Shown here in pieces: positions 15,658-24,871 of a DNA stretch of 44,061 nt. Under the pieces are notes generated by a model. The model did no database searches. It saw nothing but the letters and a program-made list of their open reading frames with translations, and was not told where the DNA came from. How positions within the stretch are numbered: the first letter of the stretch is position 1; every line of letters begins with the position of its first letter. Origin of the DNA: JBFJVZ01 sp041623895 (GTDB lineage Bacteria; Planctomycetota; Planctomycetia; Pirellulales; Pirellulaceae). The stretch is from assembly GCA_041623895.1 (NCBI GenBank), contig JBFJVZ010000008.1, forward strand, positions 1 through 44,061, written 5' to 3'. The translations under genes and the position numbers were made by a program.

Positions 15658-16039
15658 CGTCGAAAGAATAGACGTCATCAAAGTCCTCGCGTCGGTCGGT
15701 GTCGCTTTTTCGCATCTGCTCGATGCGAATCAAATTGTAGACCAATTCGCCCAGATCACTCGTCGAACGGATTCCCCAATTACCCAGCACAGTTTTGGCC
15801 ATGAAACCATACTGGTCCAAGGCGTATAGCCGGCACGCTTCGCAAAGCTGCTGTCCCGTCACGTGCTTTGGCGAGGGACGCGAGGCCGCCTCCGGCATCT
15901 CCGAAGCGTGGGCGACATCGGGCAGATTCATGTGCTCGTGTGCATACTGCAACGATTCGCGAATGAATTGATAGGCCTCGAATTTGAAACGCGTGTCGTC
16001 GTCCAGAAGTTCACGCATCGCTTGCAACGGCGATTTCAT
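15611..16039 (-). CDS. Minf_1886 family protein (Planctomycetes/Verrucomicrobia)
   Basis: 142 residues, preceded by GAGAGATC. The diagnostic stretch GQQLCEACRLYALDQYGFMA, continuing with KTVLGNWGIRSTSDLGELVYNLI, matches the Minf_1886 family described from Planctomycetes and Verrucomicrobia. The N-terminal part (FKFEAYQFIRESLQYAHE) also fits. The C-terminus is strongly acidic (DDVYSFDDAFEPEFEF). It is cytoplasmic and its function is unknown. It lies 37 bases downstream of the PSP1/RicT-like gene and overlaps the methyltransferase gene, so it is probably part of one transcript. Confidence 0.88.
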   Translation of the reverse strand: MKSPLQAMRELLDDDTRFKFEAYQFIRESLQYAHEHMNLPDVAHASEMPEAASRPSPKHVTGQQLCEACRLYALDQYGFMAKTVLGNWGIRSTSDLGELVYNLIRIEQMRKSDTDRREDFDDVYSFDDAFEPEFEFAPRNED

Positions 16040-16076
16040 TTCTGATCTCTCATGCTTACTTCTTGTCCCACTGTCG

Positions 16077-16964
16077 CTAACTCGTTTGCCGCCTGTTCTT
16101 GGTTGTCTCGCGCGGTTGCCGCGTGATCTTGATCACATCGGAATTAGGAACCAGGATGCGGCGGTGGTCTTCGGTTTCAACCATCAAATGCTGGGACAAG
16201 ACATCTTGAGCCAAAACCGATGCAGTACCTTCGCGGGTCAGAATCTCACAACCCACGGGCGGCAATTCGGAGGCCAGCGACTGGTAGGTCTCGAATTCGT
16301 ACCGCAAACAACATTTTAGTCGACCACATCGGCCCGATATTTTCGATGGGTCCAGGGTCGCTTTCTGCAATTTGGCCATTTTCATGGAAACTGGCGGCAT
16401 CTTACTCAGGTGCGTGGCACAGCAAATCGGTCGACCGCAATCGCCGTAATCTGCCAGCAATTTCGCCTCGTCGCGGACCCCGATCTGTCGCATTTCGATG
16501 CGGGTCTGGAATTCTTTGGCTAAATCGCGAACCAATTGGCGAAAGTCAACGCGGCCTTCGGCCAGGAAGTAGACGATCACCCGTTCGCCGCCAAGAATCC
16601 GTTCAACATCAACCAGTTCCATGGTCAGATTCAGGGCGTCGACGCAGCGCTGGCAAACCTGCAAGTCCTCGGCCGACTTTTCGGACAGGTGCGCCGCTTG
16701 GCTACGATCATCATCGCTGAGCCGACGGACGATGCGGCCTTCGGTCGGTTCGCTGATCGAATCGACGGCAGCCGGAGTCGCTTCGCACAACACCGTACCG
16801 GTTTCCGTGCCACGACTTGTCCGTGCCACCACTTCATCGCCGTAGCGGAACGGTTTGCGTGACTTCATCACGCCCAACAGGCGCATTGCCCCGAAGCGAA
16901 CAACGAATTCCAGTTGGCTCGATTCGCGTGTTGGTTGTTCGGCGACGATCGCTTCGTCACTCAT
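16077..16964 (-). CDS. PSP1 C-terminal domain protein (RicT/YaaT-like)
   Basis: 295 residues from MSDEAIVAEQ (16964), overlapping the upstream stop by eight bases. An open extension to 17213 is rejected because it is only the shadow frame of the upstream gene's Lys/Pro/Glu repeats. The PSP1 core is clear: KPFRYGDEVVARTSRGTETG near the start, then the cysteine cluster GDCGRPICCATHLSKMPPVS and SKISGRCGRLKCCLRYEFE, characteristic of RicT/YaaT. In Bacillus, RicT works with RicA and RicF in a complex carrying Fe-S clusters that influences RNA processing and phosphorelay. No RicA or RicF partner is seen here, so the planctomycete role may differ. Confidence 0.9.
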   Translation of the reverse strand: MSDEAIVAEQPTRESSQLEFVVRFGAMRLLGVMKSRKPFRYGDEVVARTSRGTETGTVLCEATPAAVDSISEPTEGRIVRRLSDDDRSQAAHLSEKSAEDLQVCQRCVDALNLTMELVDVERILGGERVIVYFLAEGRVDFRQLVRDLAKEFQTRIEMRQIGVRDEAKLLADYGDCGRPICCATHLSKMPPVSMKMAKLQKATLDPSKISGRCGRLKCCLRYEFETYQSLASELPPVGCEILTREGTASVLAQDVLSQHLMVETEDHRRILVPNSDVIKITRQPRETTKNRRQTS

Positions 16965-18183
16965 TCTTTTTTTGCTCGCCCTCGGGTTTCTTATCTTCAG
17001 CCTTTGGTTCTGCCGGTTTGTCCTCAGGTTTCGGTTCTTCTTTGGGCTTGGCGTCGTCCTTGGGTTTGTCTGCTGGTTTCTCAGCTTTGGCGTCGTCCTT
17101 GGGTTTGGCTTCGTCCTTTGGTTTGTCGTCCGGTTTCGGTTCCTCTGCCGGCTTCGATTCTTCCGCTGGTTTTTCGGGTTCCGTTTTGGCGGGCTCAGGT
17201 TTTTTGACTTCACTCCATTTCCATGAACGTCCAGCGATCACAATGCCGTCTTTGCGGGTGCCGGCAAACAGTTGCTGATCGCCGTTCCAGCACAGGGACC
17301 AGATCCCGCTCTTGGCATCCATGGAATCGGTTGCACCAAGCGAGGGAAAATGCAAACGGCCTCCGATTTCTGCAGCCGCGACCTGGCCGCTGGAGGAAAC
17401 CGCAATCTGGGTGATCCAGTCGGTGCCTTTGGCAACGCTTTCGGGCTTGGCATCGGCCTGGGCATCAAGTCGATAAAGTTGGCGGTCGCTACTGCCGGCC
17501 AACAGTTTCTTGCCGTCATCGACGTAGGCGACACACCACAGGGTTTCTTTGCTGACTTCGATTTTGCCGGCGTCTTCCAAGCCCGGCCATTTCAGCAAAT
17601 GAAGGTGGCCGCCACCGTCGGTAGCCGCAAGCTGCGTCCCATCGGGGGAAAACGCCAGGCCAGTCACGGCGTGTCCATCCAATTCGACGCTCTTGCCAGC
17701 CTTGTTCTCGGCCAAACTCCAGACGATCACTTTGCCAGCTTCATTGCCGGCGACCAGATGTTGATTGTCGGGGGCAACAATCATCGCCTGGCACCAGCGT
17801 TCGAATGCTTTTTCGTGCGTTGTCGCTTTTTGGGCTTTGGCATCGTACGTGACCAAATTGCCTCGGTAGTCAACGCTGGCGATCGTGCCGCCATCGTTGG
17901 TTGATCTCACACACCAGACGGCGGCCGGATGCGTGTAGATCGGAGTCAGTGCGGTTGGGTCGCTGGCATTGAAGCTCATGACGGCCGCTTCGCGAAGCAG
18001 CAAGCCGTTGGCTGTTGCCGCGGCGAACTGATCCGAGTCGCCAATTTGGGTGATTGAGGTGACCCAAGTCGTTTTATCTTCGGCTTTGTTTTGGTTGTCG
18101 TCAGAGTGGGCGATATTTCCAAAGACGGTCATCAAAACCAGGCAAGAAACAAGTGATCGCGCGGAGATTATCACCGGGTTCAT
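16957..18183 (-). CDS. Exported WD40-like propeller with Lys/Pro/Glu/Asp-rich tail
   Basis: 408 residues from MNPVIISARS (18183); the frame stays open to 18423 but that extension has no coding character. A signal peptide (ARSLVSCLVLMTVFGNIAHS) is followed by a WD40/quinoprotein-like propeller at about 40-315, with repeated units such as VTGLAFSPDGTQLAATDGGG and TLWCVAYVDDGKKLLAGSSD. The last 85 residues are a low-complexity repeat of KPEEPKPDDKPKDEAKPKDD type, presumably disordered. It is probably a periplasmic scaffold. It is first in a cluster with the RicT-like, Minf_1886 and methyltransferase genes, which is unexpected for an exported scaffold. Confidence 0.85.
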   Translation of the reverse strand: MNPVIISARSLVSCLVLMTVFGNIAHSDDNQNKAEDKTTWVTSITQIGDSDQFAAATANGLLLREAAVMSFNASDPTALTPIYTHPAAVWCVRSTNDGGTIASVDYRGNLVTYDAKAQKATTHEKAFERWCQAMIVAPDNQHLVAGNEAGKVIVWSLAENKAGKSVELDGHAVTGLAFSPDGTQLAATDGGGHLHLLKWPGLEDAGKIEVSKETLWCVAYVDDGKKLLAGSSDRQLYRLDAQADAKPESVAKGTDWITQIAVSSSGQVAAAEIGGRLHFPSLGATDSMDAKSGIWSLCWNGDQQLFAGTRKDGIVIAGRSWKWSEVKKPEPAKTEPEKPAEESKPAEEPKPDDKPKDEAKPKDDAKAEKPADKPKDDAKPKEEPKPEDKPAEPKAEDKKPEGEQKKNE

Positions 18184-18388
18184 CGAGTCGATCCAACTAG
18201 TTAGAGGATGGGGCAGATTGGAAAGCCCAATTCTAGCCGAATTAGCTGGAGCGATGTACGCGGATTGCCAGATCGCCTTTGACGCGCCAATTGACGCCGA
18301 GTGCGTGCAAGCGGTGCTCTTGTGCTGGAGCCGCTCTGAAAGGTCGCTCGCTTGCCTTTTGCGTTGACCGTCCCTGCACAACTTGCCG

Positions 18389-19510
18389 TTAAGACTTGCA
18401 GAACGCCAGGGCGAGCAGCGCATAGGCTGTCACAAGTTGCCGATCCCCCTCCATCCAGCGGTCGTTTTCAGAATTGACCCAGGAGCCGTCCGACTGTTGC
18501 AGTTGGATCAACTGAGTCGCCAACTCCGCACGCCACGAGTGGGGGACGCCACTATCGTCGTCCAAGACCTCCAGGTCTGCAGCATCAAGAGCCTTGGCGA
18601 ACGTGTGGTAATAGTAGAATAAACCCGCCTGCCCCATGCCGGGGTTTTCTTTCAGCGAGTAATGTTTCTTGATGAAATCCATAGCGGCAATCACACGCGG
18701 ATCGTCCTTGGTCAGACCGGCATAGATCATGCTTTTCAGACCGGCATAAGTCATCGAACCGTAGCTCCGCAAGCCGCCGCCACTATCATCACCAGCCTGG
18801 CTTTGGCCGCCCGCAGCCGGTGTGTAGTAAAAGCCTCCATCGCCCACCTTGTCAGCGTGCTCCGTATCGTTGCCTTGGCCGGACAGATTTTGTGTACGAA
18901 CAATGAACTTCAGCGCCTTTTGAATCGCTTCGTCATCGGCGCCATTGCCCAGTTCATGAAGTGCTTCGACGAAGAAGGACGTGTTCGACAAATCGGGACG
19001 CTGATGCTTTCCGTAGCCGGCGCCACCGAACGCGGTATCGGATGACTCGACACCCTCGCCTTCGTCCCACTGAATCTCCTTCAAGAAGGTTTCAGCCCGT
19101 TTGAGCACGCTTTCGTAGTTGTTGTCCTTATTGGCCTTGATCAAAGCCATTACCGAAACGGTTGTTTCGTAGTTACGGTACTTGGAACCTTTTGAGTAGA
19201 TGCCGCCGTCGGATTGAATCTTGGACTCGATGTATTTCAGCGACTTCTGCACCGAAGGCAGGTCGACGGCTTCGGGACGATGCTCCAAGATCGCACGAAC
19301 GCACAAGGCGGTAACAGCAACACCCGTTTCGCTGCTGAATGAACCGTCTTCTGCTTGACCGCGATTGAGCAGAAAGTTGATCCCGCGATTGACGCTGCGA
19401 GAAATCTGCGCATCAAGTTCGGCGGTAGTCGGCTCGTCCGCTCGCACGTTGACTGACCAAGCCAAAGTTACAGCAAGTGTGATCGCGAGATTCGGGTTGA
19501 ATCGGGACAT
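18389..19510 (-). CDS. Secreted terpenoid-cyclase-fold repeat protein
   Basis: 373 residues from MSRFNPNLAI (19510), with GGAT about ten bases upstream; a TTG at 19522 is possible. A signal peptide (ITLAVTLAWSVNVRADE) precedes an alpha/alpha-barrel domain with recurring Gly-rich turns: DGSFSSETG, DGGIYSKGS, DGGFYYTPA, DGSWVNSEN. This is the prenyltransferase/squalene-oxidase repeat family, which shares the fold of squalene-hopene cyclase. There is no DxDD catalytic motif, so it is unlikely to be a true cyclase. Such secreted proteins are common in Planctomycetes with unknown function. The nearest gene on the same strand is over 200 bases away. Confidence 0.85.
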   Translation of the reverse strand: MSRFNPNLAITLAVTLAWSVNVRADEPTTAELDAQISRSVNRGINFLLNRGQAEDGSFSSETGVAVTALCVRAILEHRPEAVDLPSVQKSLKYIESKIQSDGGIYSKGSKYRNYETTVSVMALIKANKDNNYESVLKRAETFLKEIQWDEGEGVESSDTAFGGAGYGKHQRPDLSNTSFFVEALHELGNGADDEAIQKALKFIVRTQNLSGQGNDTEHADKVGDGGFYYTPAAGGQSQAGDDSGGGLRSYGSMTYAGLKSMIYAGLTKDDPRVIAAMDFIKKHYSLKENPGMGQAGLFYYYHTFAKALDAADLEVLDDDSGVPHSWRAELATQLIQLQQSDGSWVNSENDRWMEGDRQLVTAYALLALAFCKS

Positions 19511-19714
19511 CTTTAGATCCAAACTGGCGAGAAAAATTTGAAATGGAAGCTGGGCAAAAGTCGAACAAGCCGAATAGTCGTTGCAGACTGCCGTATTTAC
19601 CCTCGCATTTTATCCTCAGCAGCTGGAAACGTGCACTGCCGGCGGAGCTTACTCCGAAAGAAAGAGGTGGGTTCTTCGGCGAAAGATTCGGCACCCGCGT
19701 CGAATAATTCGCCA

Positions 19715-20194
19715 ATGTCTGCGGGACCACCAGCAATCCCTATTTTTACAGCTATCTCCGTGACGCTTTCCTCGTCAGCGCAGCGTATCGACCCTCCGCG
19801 TGTCGGCCCAAGCGGACCGGTCGCCAAGGCCCATGGGCAACGCGGATCTGCTGCCACCGCCGGCAAATTCCAGCGTTTCGATGTTGCTCATCAAGAGCCG
19901 GAGAAGCGGGACCCGATCGCGGGTGACGCGACGGACCCGGCCACCGCACGGGAGAATTGGCTTCAGCTGCAGGCGACAGATCTGATCGCGCGGCTGCAGA
20001 AATGGTCTGCCGAGCTTGATGCCCGCGAGGCCCAATTGAACGCGGCGATGGCACAGCATGACCTGCGTGAGCGACTTTTTCGGGTTCGCCAGCAGGAGTT
20101 CGACGCCGATCTGAGACGACAGCAGGAGGAGATCGACGCCCTTCGCGAGCAGTTAAGTGCCCAGGCCCGCCGCTTGGCGTTTCAGATTACGTAA
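19715..20194 (+). CDS. Coiled-coil protein of unknown function
   Basis: About 159 residues from ATG 19715 (MSAGPPAIPIFTAIS); the frame is open from 19538 but the earlier part overlaps the divergent promoter region and has no coding character. The N-terminal half is Ala/Ser/Pro-rich and probably disordered. The C-terminal half, from WLQLQATDLIARLQKWSAEL on, is a long charged coiled coil (RLFRVRQQEFDADLRRQQEE). No enzyme motif is visible. It may be a structural or scaffold protein. The start is uncertain because no good ribosome binding site is present. Confidence 0.65.
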   Translation: MSAGPPAIPIFTAISVTLSSSAQRIDPPRVGPSGPVAKAHGQRGSAATAGKFQRFDVAHQEPEKRDPIAGDATDPATARENWLQLQATDLIARLQKWSAELDAREAQLNAAMAQHDLRERLFRVRQQEFDADLRRQQEEIDALREQLSAQARRLAFQIT

Positions 20195-20335
20195 GCGCGT
20201 CAGCTTACCGTGATCGAGCGGGATGAGCATCTTTTCCGCTAATTTCTGCGTGCGTGTTGCAGGGGCAGCGCTGCATTACCACAATACTGGTCTCGCGTAA
20301 CTTCATGATCGATTCATTCAACTGCGGAGACCTCC

Positions 20336-21337
20336 ATGGCGCGACCTGTCACGCTTTTTACAGGCCAGTGGGCTGACCTTCCTATCGATGAAATGGCTCG
20401 GATGACCTCCGAATTCGGCTACGACGGAATCGAGTTGGCCTGCTGGGGCGATCATTTCGAGGTCGACAAGGCTCTTGCGGAAGACGATTACTGCGAAAGA
20501 AAACGACAACTCCTGGACGATCTCGGGCTTCAGTGCCACGCGATCAGCGCCCATCTGGTGGGCCAAGCCGTCTTGGATCGCATCGACCAGCGCCACCAGG
20601 TGATCTTACCCGATTACGTTTGGGGTGACGGCGATCCAGCGGGTGTCAACGAGCGGGCGATTGAAGAGCTGAAGAACACGGCTCGTGCGGCACAAAAATT
20701 CGGTGTCGACGTCGTCAACGGTTTCACAGGCAGTAGCATTTGGCATTTGATCTATTCCTTTCCGCCGGTGCCGGGCAGCATGGTCGACGAAGGCTTTGCC
20801 TTGTTGGCCGAGCGATTCAATCCAATCCTTGACGTGTTTGGCGAGTGCGGCGTCCGTTTTGCTTTGGAAGTGCATCCCACCGAAATTGCCTTTGATGTGC
20901 ACACCGCCCAACGTGCACTTGAGGCGCTGGACCATCGGCCTGAATTCGGATTCAATTTCGACCCCAGTCACCTGATTTGGCAGGGCGTTGATCCGGTCCA
21001 ATTCATTCGCACCTTCGCCGACCGCATTTACCACGTGCATATCAAAGATGCGATTGTGACGTTTGACGGTCGTAGCGGTATCAACTGTAGTCACTTGAAC
21101 TTCGGTGATCCGCGTCGTGGTTGGGACTTCCGCAGTCCCGGGCGCGGCGGCGTGAATTTTGAAGAGATCATCCGTGCACTCAATGACATCGGCTACGAGG
21201 GCCCGCTGTCGATCGAGTGGGAAGACAGCGGGATGGAACGAACGTTTGGCGCCAAGGAAGCCTGCGAGTTCACCAAAAAACTGGACTTCTCGCCCAGTGG
21301 TCGCGCCTTTGACGCCGCTTTTGATGAAGGTAACTAA
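20336..21337 (+). CDS. Sugar phosphate isomerase/epimerase (AP-endonuclease-2 TIM barrel)
   Basis: 333 residues with GGAG just before the ATG. It has the xylose-isomerase-like TIM barrel of the AP_endonuc_2 superfamily: FGYDGIELACWGDHFEVDKA near the start, and the metal-binding set in FALEVHPTEIAFD, FNFDPSHLIWQG, YHVHIKDAIV and LSIEWEDSGMER (Glu, Asp/His, His, Glu). Enzymes of this type isomerise, epimerise or cleave sugars and inositols. Planctomycetes have many copies. It ends nine bases before thiS and may share its transcript, though a link to thiamine synthesis is not implied. The substrate is unknown. Confidence 0.9.
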   Translation: MARPVTLFTGQWADLPIDEMARMTSEFGYDGIELACWGDHFEVDKALAEDDYCERKRQLLDDLGLQCHAISAHLVGQAVLDRIDQRHQVILPDYVWGDGDPAGVNERAIEELKNTARAAQKFGVDVVNGFTGSSIWHLIYSFPPVPGSMVDEGFALLAERFNPILDVFGECGVRFALEVHPTEIAFDVHTAQRALEALDHRPEFGFNFDPSHLIWQGVDPVQFIRTFADRIYHVHIKDAIVTFDGRSGINCSHLNFGDPRRGWDFRSPGRGGVNFEEIIRALNDIGYEGPLSIEWEDSGMERTFGAKEACEFTKKLDFSPSGRAFDAAFDEGN

Positions 21338-21345
21338 ACCCAGCG

Positions 21346-21549
21346 ATGATCGAAATCACCGTCAACGGCGAAAGTGTCGAAATCGAGTCCTCGATGACGG
21401 TCGAACAATTGCTTGACACCGTCGACGTTCCGCCAAACTATCTGGCCGTCGAAGTCAACGCCGAAGTCGTTCCCCGCGAGCAGTACACCACGCACCTGGT
21501 CGGCCCGGGCGATGATGTTGAAGTCGTGACGCTGGTTGGCGGCGGTTAA
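21346..21549 (+). CDS. thiS: ThiS sulfur carrier protein
   Basis: 67 residues starting MIEITVNGESVEIESSMTVE and ending DVEVVTLVGGG. The ubiquitin-like beta-grasp pattern and the C-terminal Gly-Gly, which is adenylated and thiocarboxylated by ThiF and the sulfur relay, identify it. It donates sulfur to ThiG for the thiazole ring of thiamine. It is followed by thiG after a 23-bp inverted repeat. No TPP riboswitch is visible upstream of the cluster. Confidence 0.93.
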   Translation: MIEITVNGESVEIESSMTVEQLLDTVDVPPNYLAVEVNAEVVPREQYTTHLVGPGDDVEVVTLVGGG

Positions 21550-21555
21550 GGTCGG

Positions 21556-21612
21556 GTAGGCCAGGACTTGTCCTGGCATCGAATCCAGTTGCCAGGACAA
21601 GTCCTGGACTAC
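21556..21612. repeat. Inverted repeat between thiS and thiG
   Basis: Two 23-base arms (21556-21578 and 21590-21612) are reverse complements with one mismatch, separated by 11 bases. Each arm also contains its own palindrome (GCCAGGACTTGTCCTGGC in the left arm). The RNA could form one long hairpin or two short ones. It resembles REP-like dispersed elements; no T run follows, so it is not a classic terminator. Confidence 0.8.
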
Positions 21613-21634
21613 GACGAGGGTGTAGTAACAGAAT

Positions 21635-22519
<885 letters not shown>

Positions 22520-22556
22520 ATCCGAAGACCTTGCCACCGCAAAACTTGATGTCAGC

Positions 22557-23930
22557 ATGAAACGATGGGTGCTCGTGGGAGGATTCGTGGCGGCGATACT
22601 CGTCGGCCTGCTCGTTTATCTCTCGGGGCAATCCCGCGACATTGCTTGGACAGCCGGTGTGGTGGTTCTGTGTGCGACCTGGTGGATCTTTGAACCGATT
22701 CCGATCCCCGCGACGTCGCTGATTCCGCTTGCTGTTTTTCCGCTCTCGGGCGTCTTGGACGCGAAGCAAATCGGCCAAGCCTACGGGGACAAGCTGGTCC
22801 TGTTGATGATGGGCGGGTTCATGCTGTCCACCGCCATGGAACGCAGCGGTGCTCATCGCCGCATCGCATTGAATATGGTTTCGCTGTTCGGCGGTGCCAG
22901 CGGCGGCCGTCGTCTCGTGTTTGGGTTCATGTTTGCGTCTGCATTTCTAAGCATGTGGATCTCCAACGCGGCGACGACTCTGGTGCTGCTGCCCATCATT
23001 GCTGCGGTGGTTGAGCGTTCAAGCAATCCGCGATTGCAGACTTGTCTGTTGCTGGGGGTTGCCTACGCCGCCAGCATTGGCGGCATCGGCACACCGATCG
23101 GTACGCCGCCGAACTTATTGTTCTTTGAGAACTACGTTAAAGCGGGCGGCGTGGAGCCGACCTTTCGGCAATGGATGACTTGGGCGTTGCCGGTCGCGTT
23201 TGTGATGTTACCGGTCGCCGCGATCTGGTTGACCCGCGGGCTGCGACGCGAAGAAGGTCTTCAATTGCCCGAAGTTGGACCGTGGCGGCGTGAAGAGATT
23301 CGCACGTTGATCGTGTTTGTGGTGACAGCTCTGCTCTGGATCACGCGGAAAGAACCGTTCGGCGGCTGGACCGGTTGGACGGGGCTGAGCGGTGCCAACG
23401 ACGCTTCCGTCGCCCTGCTGGCGGTCGTTGCCATGCACATCATTCCAAATGGCAAGGGCGAAACGCTGCTAACTTGGGAGACGGCGGTCAAGATTCCTTG
23501 GGGCGTCTTGATTTTGTACGGAGGCGGAATAGCGATCGCGGCGGCTTTCCAAGAATCGGGACTCAGCAGCTGGATCGGCGGGTCACTGAGTGTGCTATCC
23601 AGCGTGCCTGTGTTTCTGATGATTCTTGTCATTTGCCTGGTAGTGACGTTCTTGACCGAAGTCACCAGCAACACGGCCACAGCGTCGCTGTTGTTGCCGA
23701 TTCTGGCAGCCTCTGCCATTGCTGCAAAAATTGATCCCAAACTGATCATGATCCCGGCAACGATCAGCTGCAGTTTTGCCTTCATGCTGCCGGTCGCGAC
23801 TCCGCCCAACGCGATCGTGTTCAGCAGCGAAAAAATCACCATCCGCACCATGGCTCGCGAAGGCATCGCGTTGAATTTGATCGGCGCCGTCGTGATCACA
23901 ATCGTGTATTGGACGATGTTTTCAAGTTAG
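22557..23930 (+). CDS. DASS/SLC13-type anion:Na+ symporter
   Basis: 457 residues with about eleven hydrophobic segments. The two Ser-Asn-Thr/Ala hairpins that bind sodium and carboxylate are visible as SMWISNAATTLVLLPIIAAV and LTEVTSNTATASLLLPILAA, and TPIGTPPNLLFFENYVKAGG matches the family. It probably moves dicarboxylates such as succinate or malate, or sulfate, across the inner membrane. It follows thiG by 37 bases but is unlikely to be functionally related to thiamine. The substrate cannot be read from sequence. Confidence 0.92.
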   Translation: MKRWVLVGGFVAAILVGLLVYLSGQSRDIAWTAGVVVLCATWWIFEPIPIPATSLIPLAVFPLSGVLDAKQIGQAYGDKLVLLMMGGFMLSTAMERSGAHRRIALNMVSLFGGASGGRRLVFGFMFASAFLSMWISNAATTLVLLPIIAAVVERSSNPRLQTCLLLGVAYAASIGGIGTPIGTPPNLLFFENYVKAGGVEPTFRQWMTWALPVAFVMLPVAAIWLTRGLRREEGLQLPEVGPWRREEIRTLIVFVVTALLWITRKEPFGGWTGWTGLSGANDASVALLAVVAMHIIPNGKGETLLTWETAVKIPWGVLILYGGGIAIAAAFQESGLSSWIGGSLSVLSSVPVFLMILVICLVVTFLTEVTSNTATASLLLPILAASAIAAKIDPKLIMIPATISCSFAFMLPVATPPNAIVFSSEKITIRTMAREGIALNLIGAVVITIVYWTMFSS

Positions 23931-23937
23931 GGGAAAT

Positions 23938-23979
23938 GTTGAATCTGTCCGGGGCTCCGTTGAACCTGTCCGGGGCTCG
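23938..23979. repeat. Tandem 21-base repeat, two copies
   Basis: GTTGAATCTGTCCGGGGCTC and GTTGAACCTGTCCGGGGCTC stand head to tail with a 21-base period, differing at two positions overall, in the short gap after the transporter gene. No function is apparent. Confidence 0.75.
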
Positions 23980-24039
23980 GACCATAATCCTTCCGTCAAC
24001 GTTGACGGTTTTCCAAATTGAACTTAGAGGCATCAGATA

Positions 24040-24855
24040 ATGACCCCGCGAAGGCTATTCCCCGTCCTGGCAATCGGATTGTTAACCATCGCCTTAACTT
24101 CTGTTCCCACCGCCGCCGCCGAGTACCTGAACGGCATCAAATGGGAAAAGCCGGCCATCGTCACGCCGGGAGCAACCGACGCCCAGCCGCCATCGGATGC
24201 GATTGTCCTGTTTGACGGTACTGATTTATCAAAATGGAATAACGCTGAGACTTGGAAAGTCGAGGATGGCAATGCGATCACCGGCAAAGGAAAAATCGTC
24301 AGCAAAGACGAATTCGGTGACTGCCAGCTGCATCTTGAGTGGTCGGCACCGACGCCGCCGAAAGGTAAGGGCCAAGGCCGCGGTAACAGCGGTGTGTTCT
24401 TGATGGACAAATACGAGATTCAGGTGCTCGATTCCTACGAAAACGAAACGTACCACGACGGACAGGCCGGGGCGATTTACAAACAAACGCCTCCAGCGGT
24501 CAATGCGATGCGAAAACCGGGGGAGTGGAACAGCTACGACATCTTTTGGACAGCGCCGCGATTCAATCAGGACGGTTCGCTCAAAACTCCCGCGTACATC
24601 ACGGCGATTCACAACGGTGTTCTGATCTTGAACCACTTTGAGCTCAAAGGCGACACGCCCTACAATCGTCCGCCGGAGTACAGGCCACACGGTCCGAAAG
24701 GTCCCATCTCGCTGCAAGACCACGGAAACCCGGTGCGTTTTCGAAACATCTGGGTGCGAGAGTTCAAGCCGGCAACGGGGGAACAAGTCCGCACGCCATA
24801 TCTGAAAGACGGCGACAAAGAAACGCCGATCGAGCAAAGCAGTAACGCTGGATAG
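24040..24855 (+). CDS. Secreted DUF1080 (3-keto-disaccharide hydrolase) protein
   Basis: 271 residues with a signal peptide (LFPVLAIGLLTIALTSVPTA, cleaved near AAA-EYL). The DUF1080 domain is unmistakable: VLFDGTDLSKWNNAETWKVE, LHLEWSAPTPPKGKGQGRGN, then GNSGVFLMDKYEIQVLDSYE, AGAIYKQTPPAVNAMRKPGE and the closing PISLQDHGNPVRFRNIWVRE. The fold is a concanavalin-like jelly roll; members hydrolyse 3-keto-glucosides and similar sugars. The family is very abundant in Planctomycetes. It stands alone between two repeats. Confidence 0.94.
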   Translation: MTPRRLFPVLAIGLLTIALTSVPTAAAEYLNGIKWEKPAIVTPGATDAQPPSDAIVLFDGTDLSKWNNAETWKVEDGNAITGKGKIVSKDEFGDCQLHLEWSAPTPPKGKGQGRGNSGVFLMDKYEIQVLDSYENETYHDGQAGAIYKQTPPAVNAMRKPGEWNSYDIFWTAPRFNQDGSLKTPAYITAIHNGVLILNHFELKGDTPYNRPPEYRPHGPKGPISLQDHGNPVRFRNIWVREFKPATGEQVRTPYLKDGDKETPIEQSSNAG

Positions 24856-24871
24856 CGGCTTCGGTTTTCAC

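Noticed and set aside
14761..15804. A 347-codon plus-strand frame
   Set aside because: It lies antisense to the methyltransferase and Minf_1886 genes, both with clear family motifs. High-GC DNA keeps the opposite frame open.
16965..17213. An N-terminal extension of the RicT-like protein
   Set aside because: It is composed only of Asn/Arg/Lys/Thr/Pro residues from an alternate frame of the upstream repeat tail. The MSDEAI start with an eight-base overlap is more natural.
20195..20345. A TPP riboswitch before the thiS cluster
   Set aside because: I looked for the CTGAGA and ACCTGATCTGG-like conserved elements and did not find them. Only a short GTAAGC/GCTTAC hairpin is present at 20191-20208.
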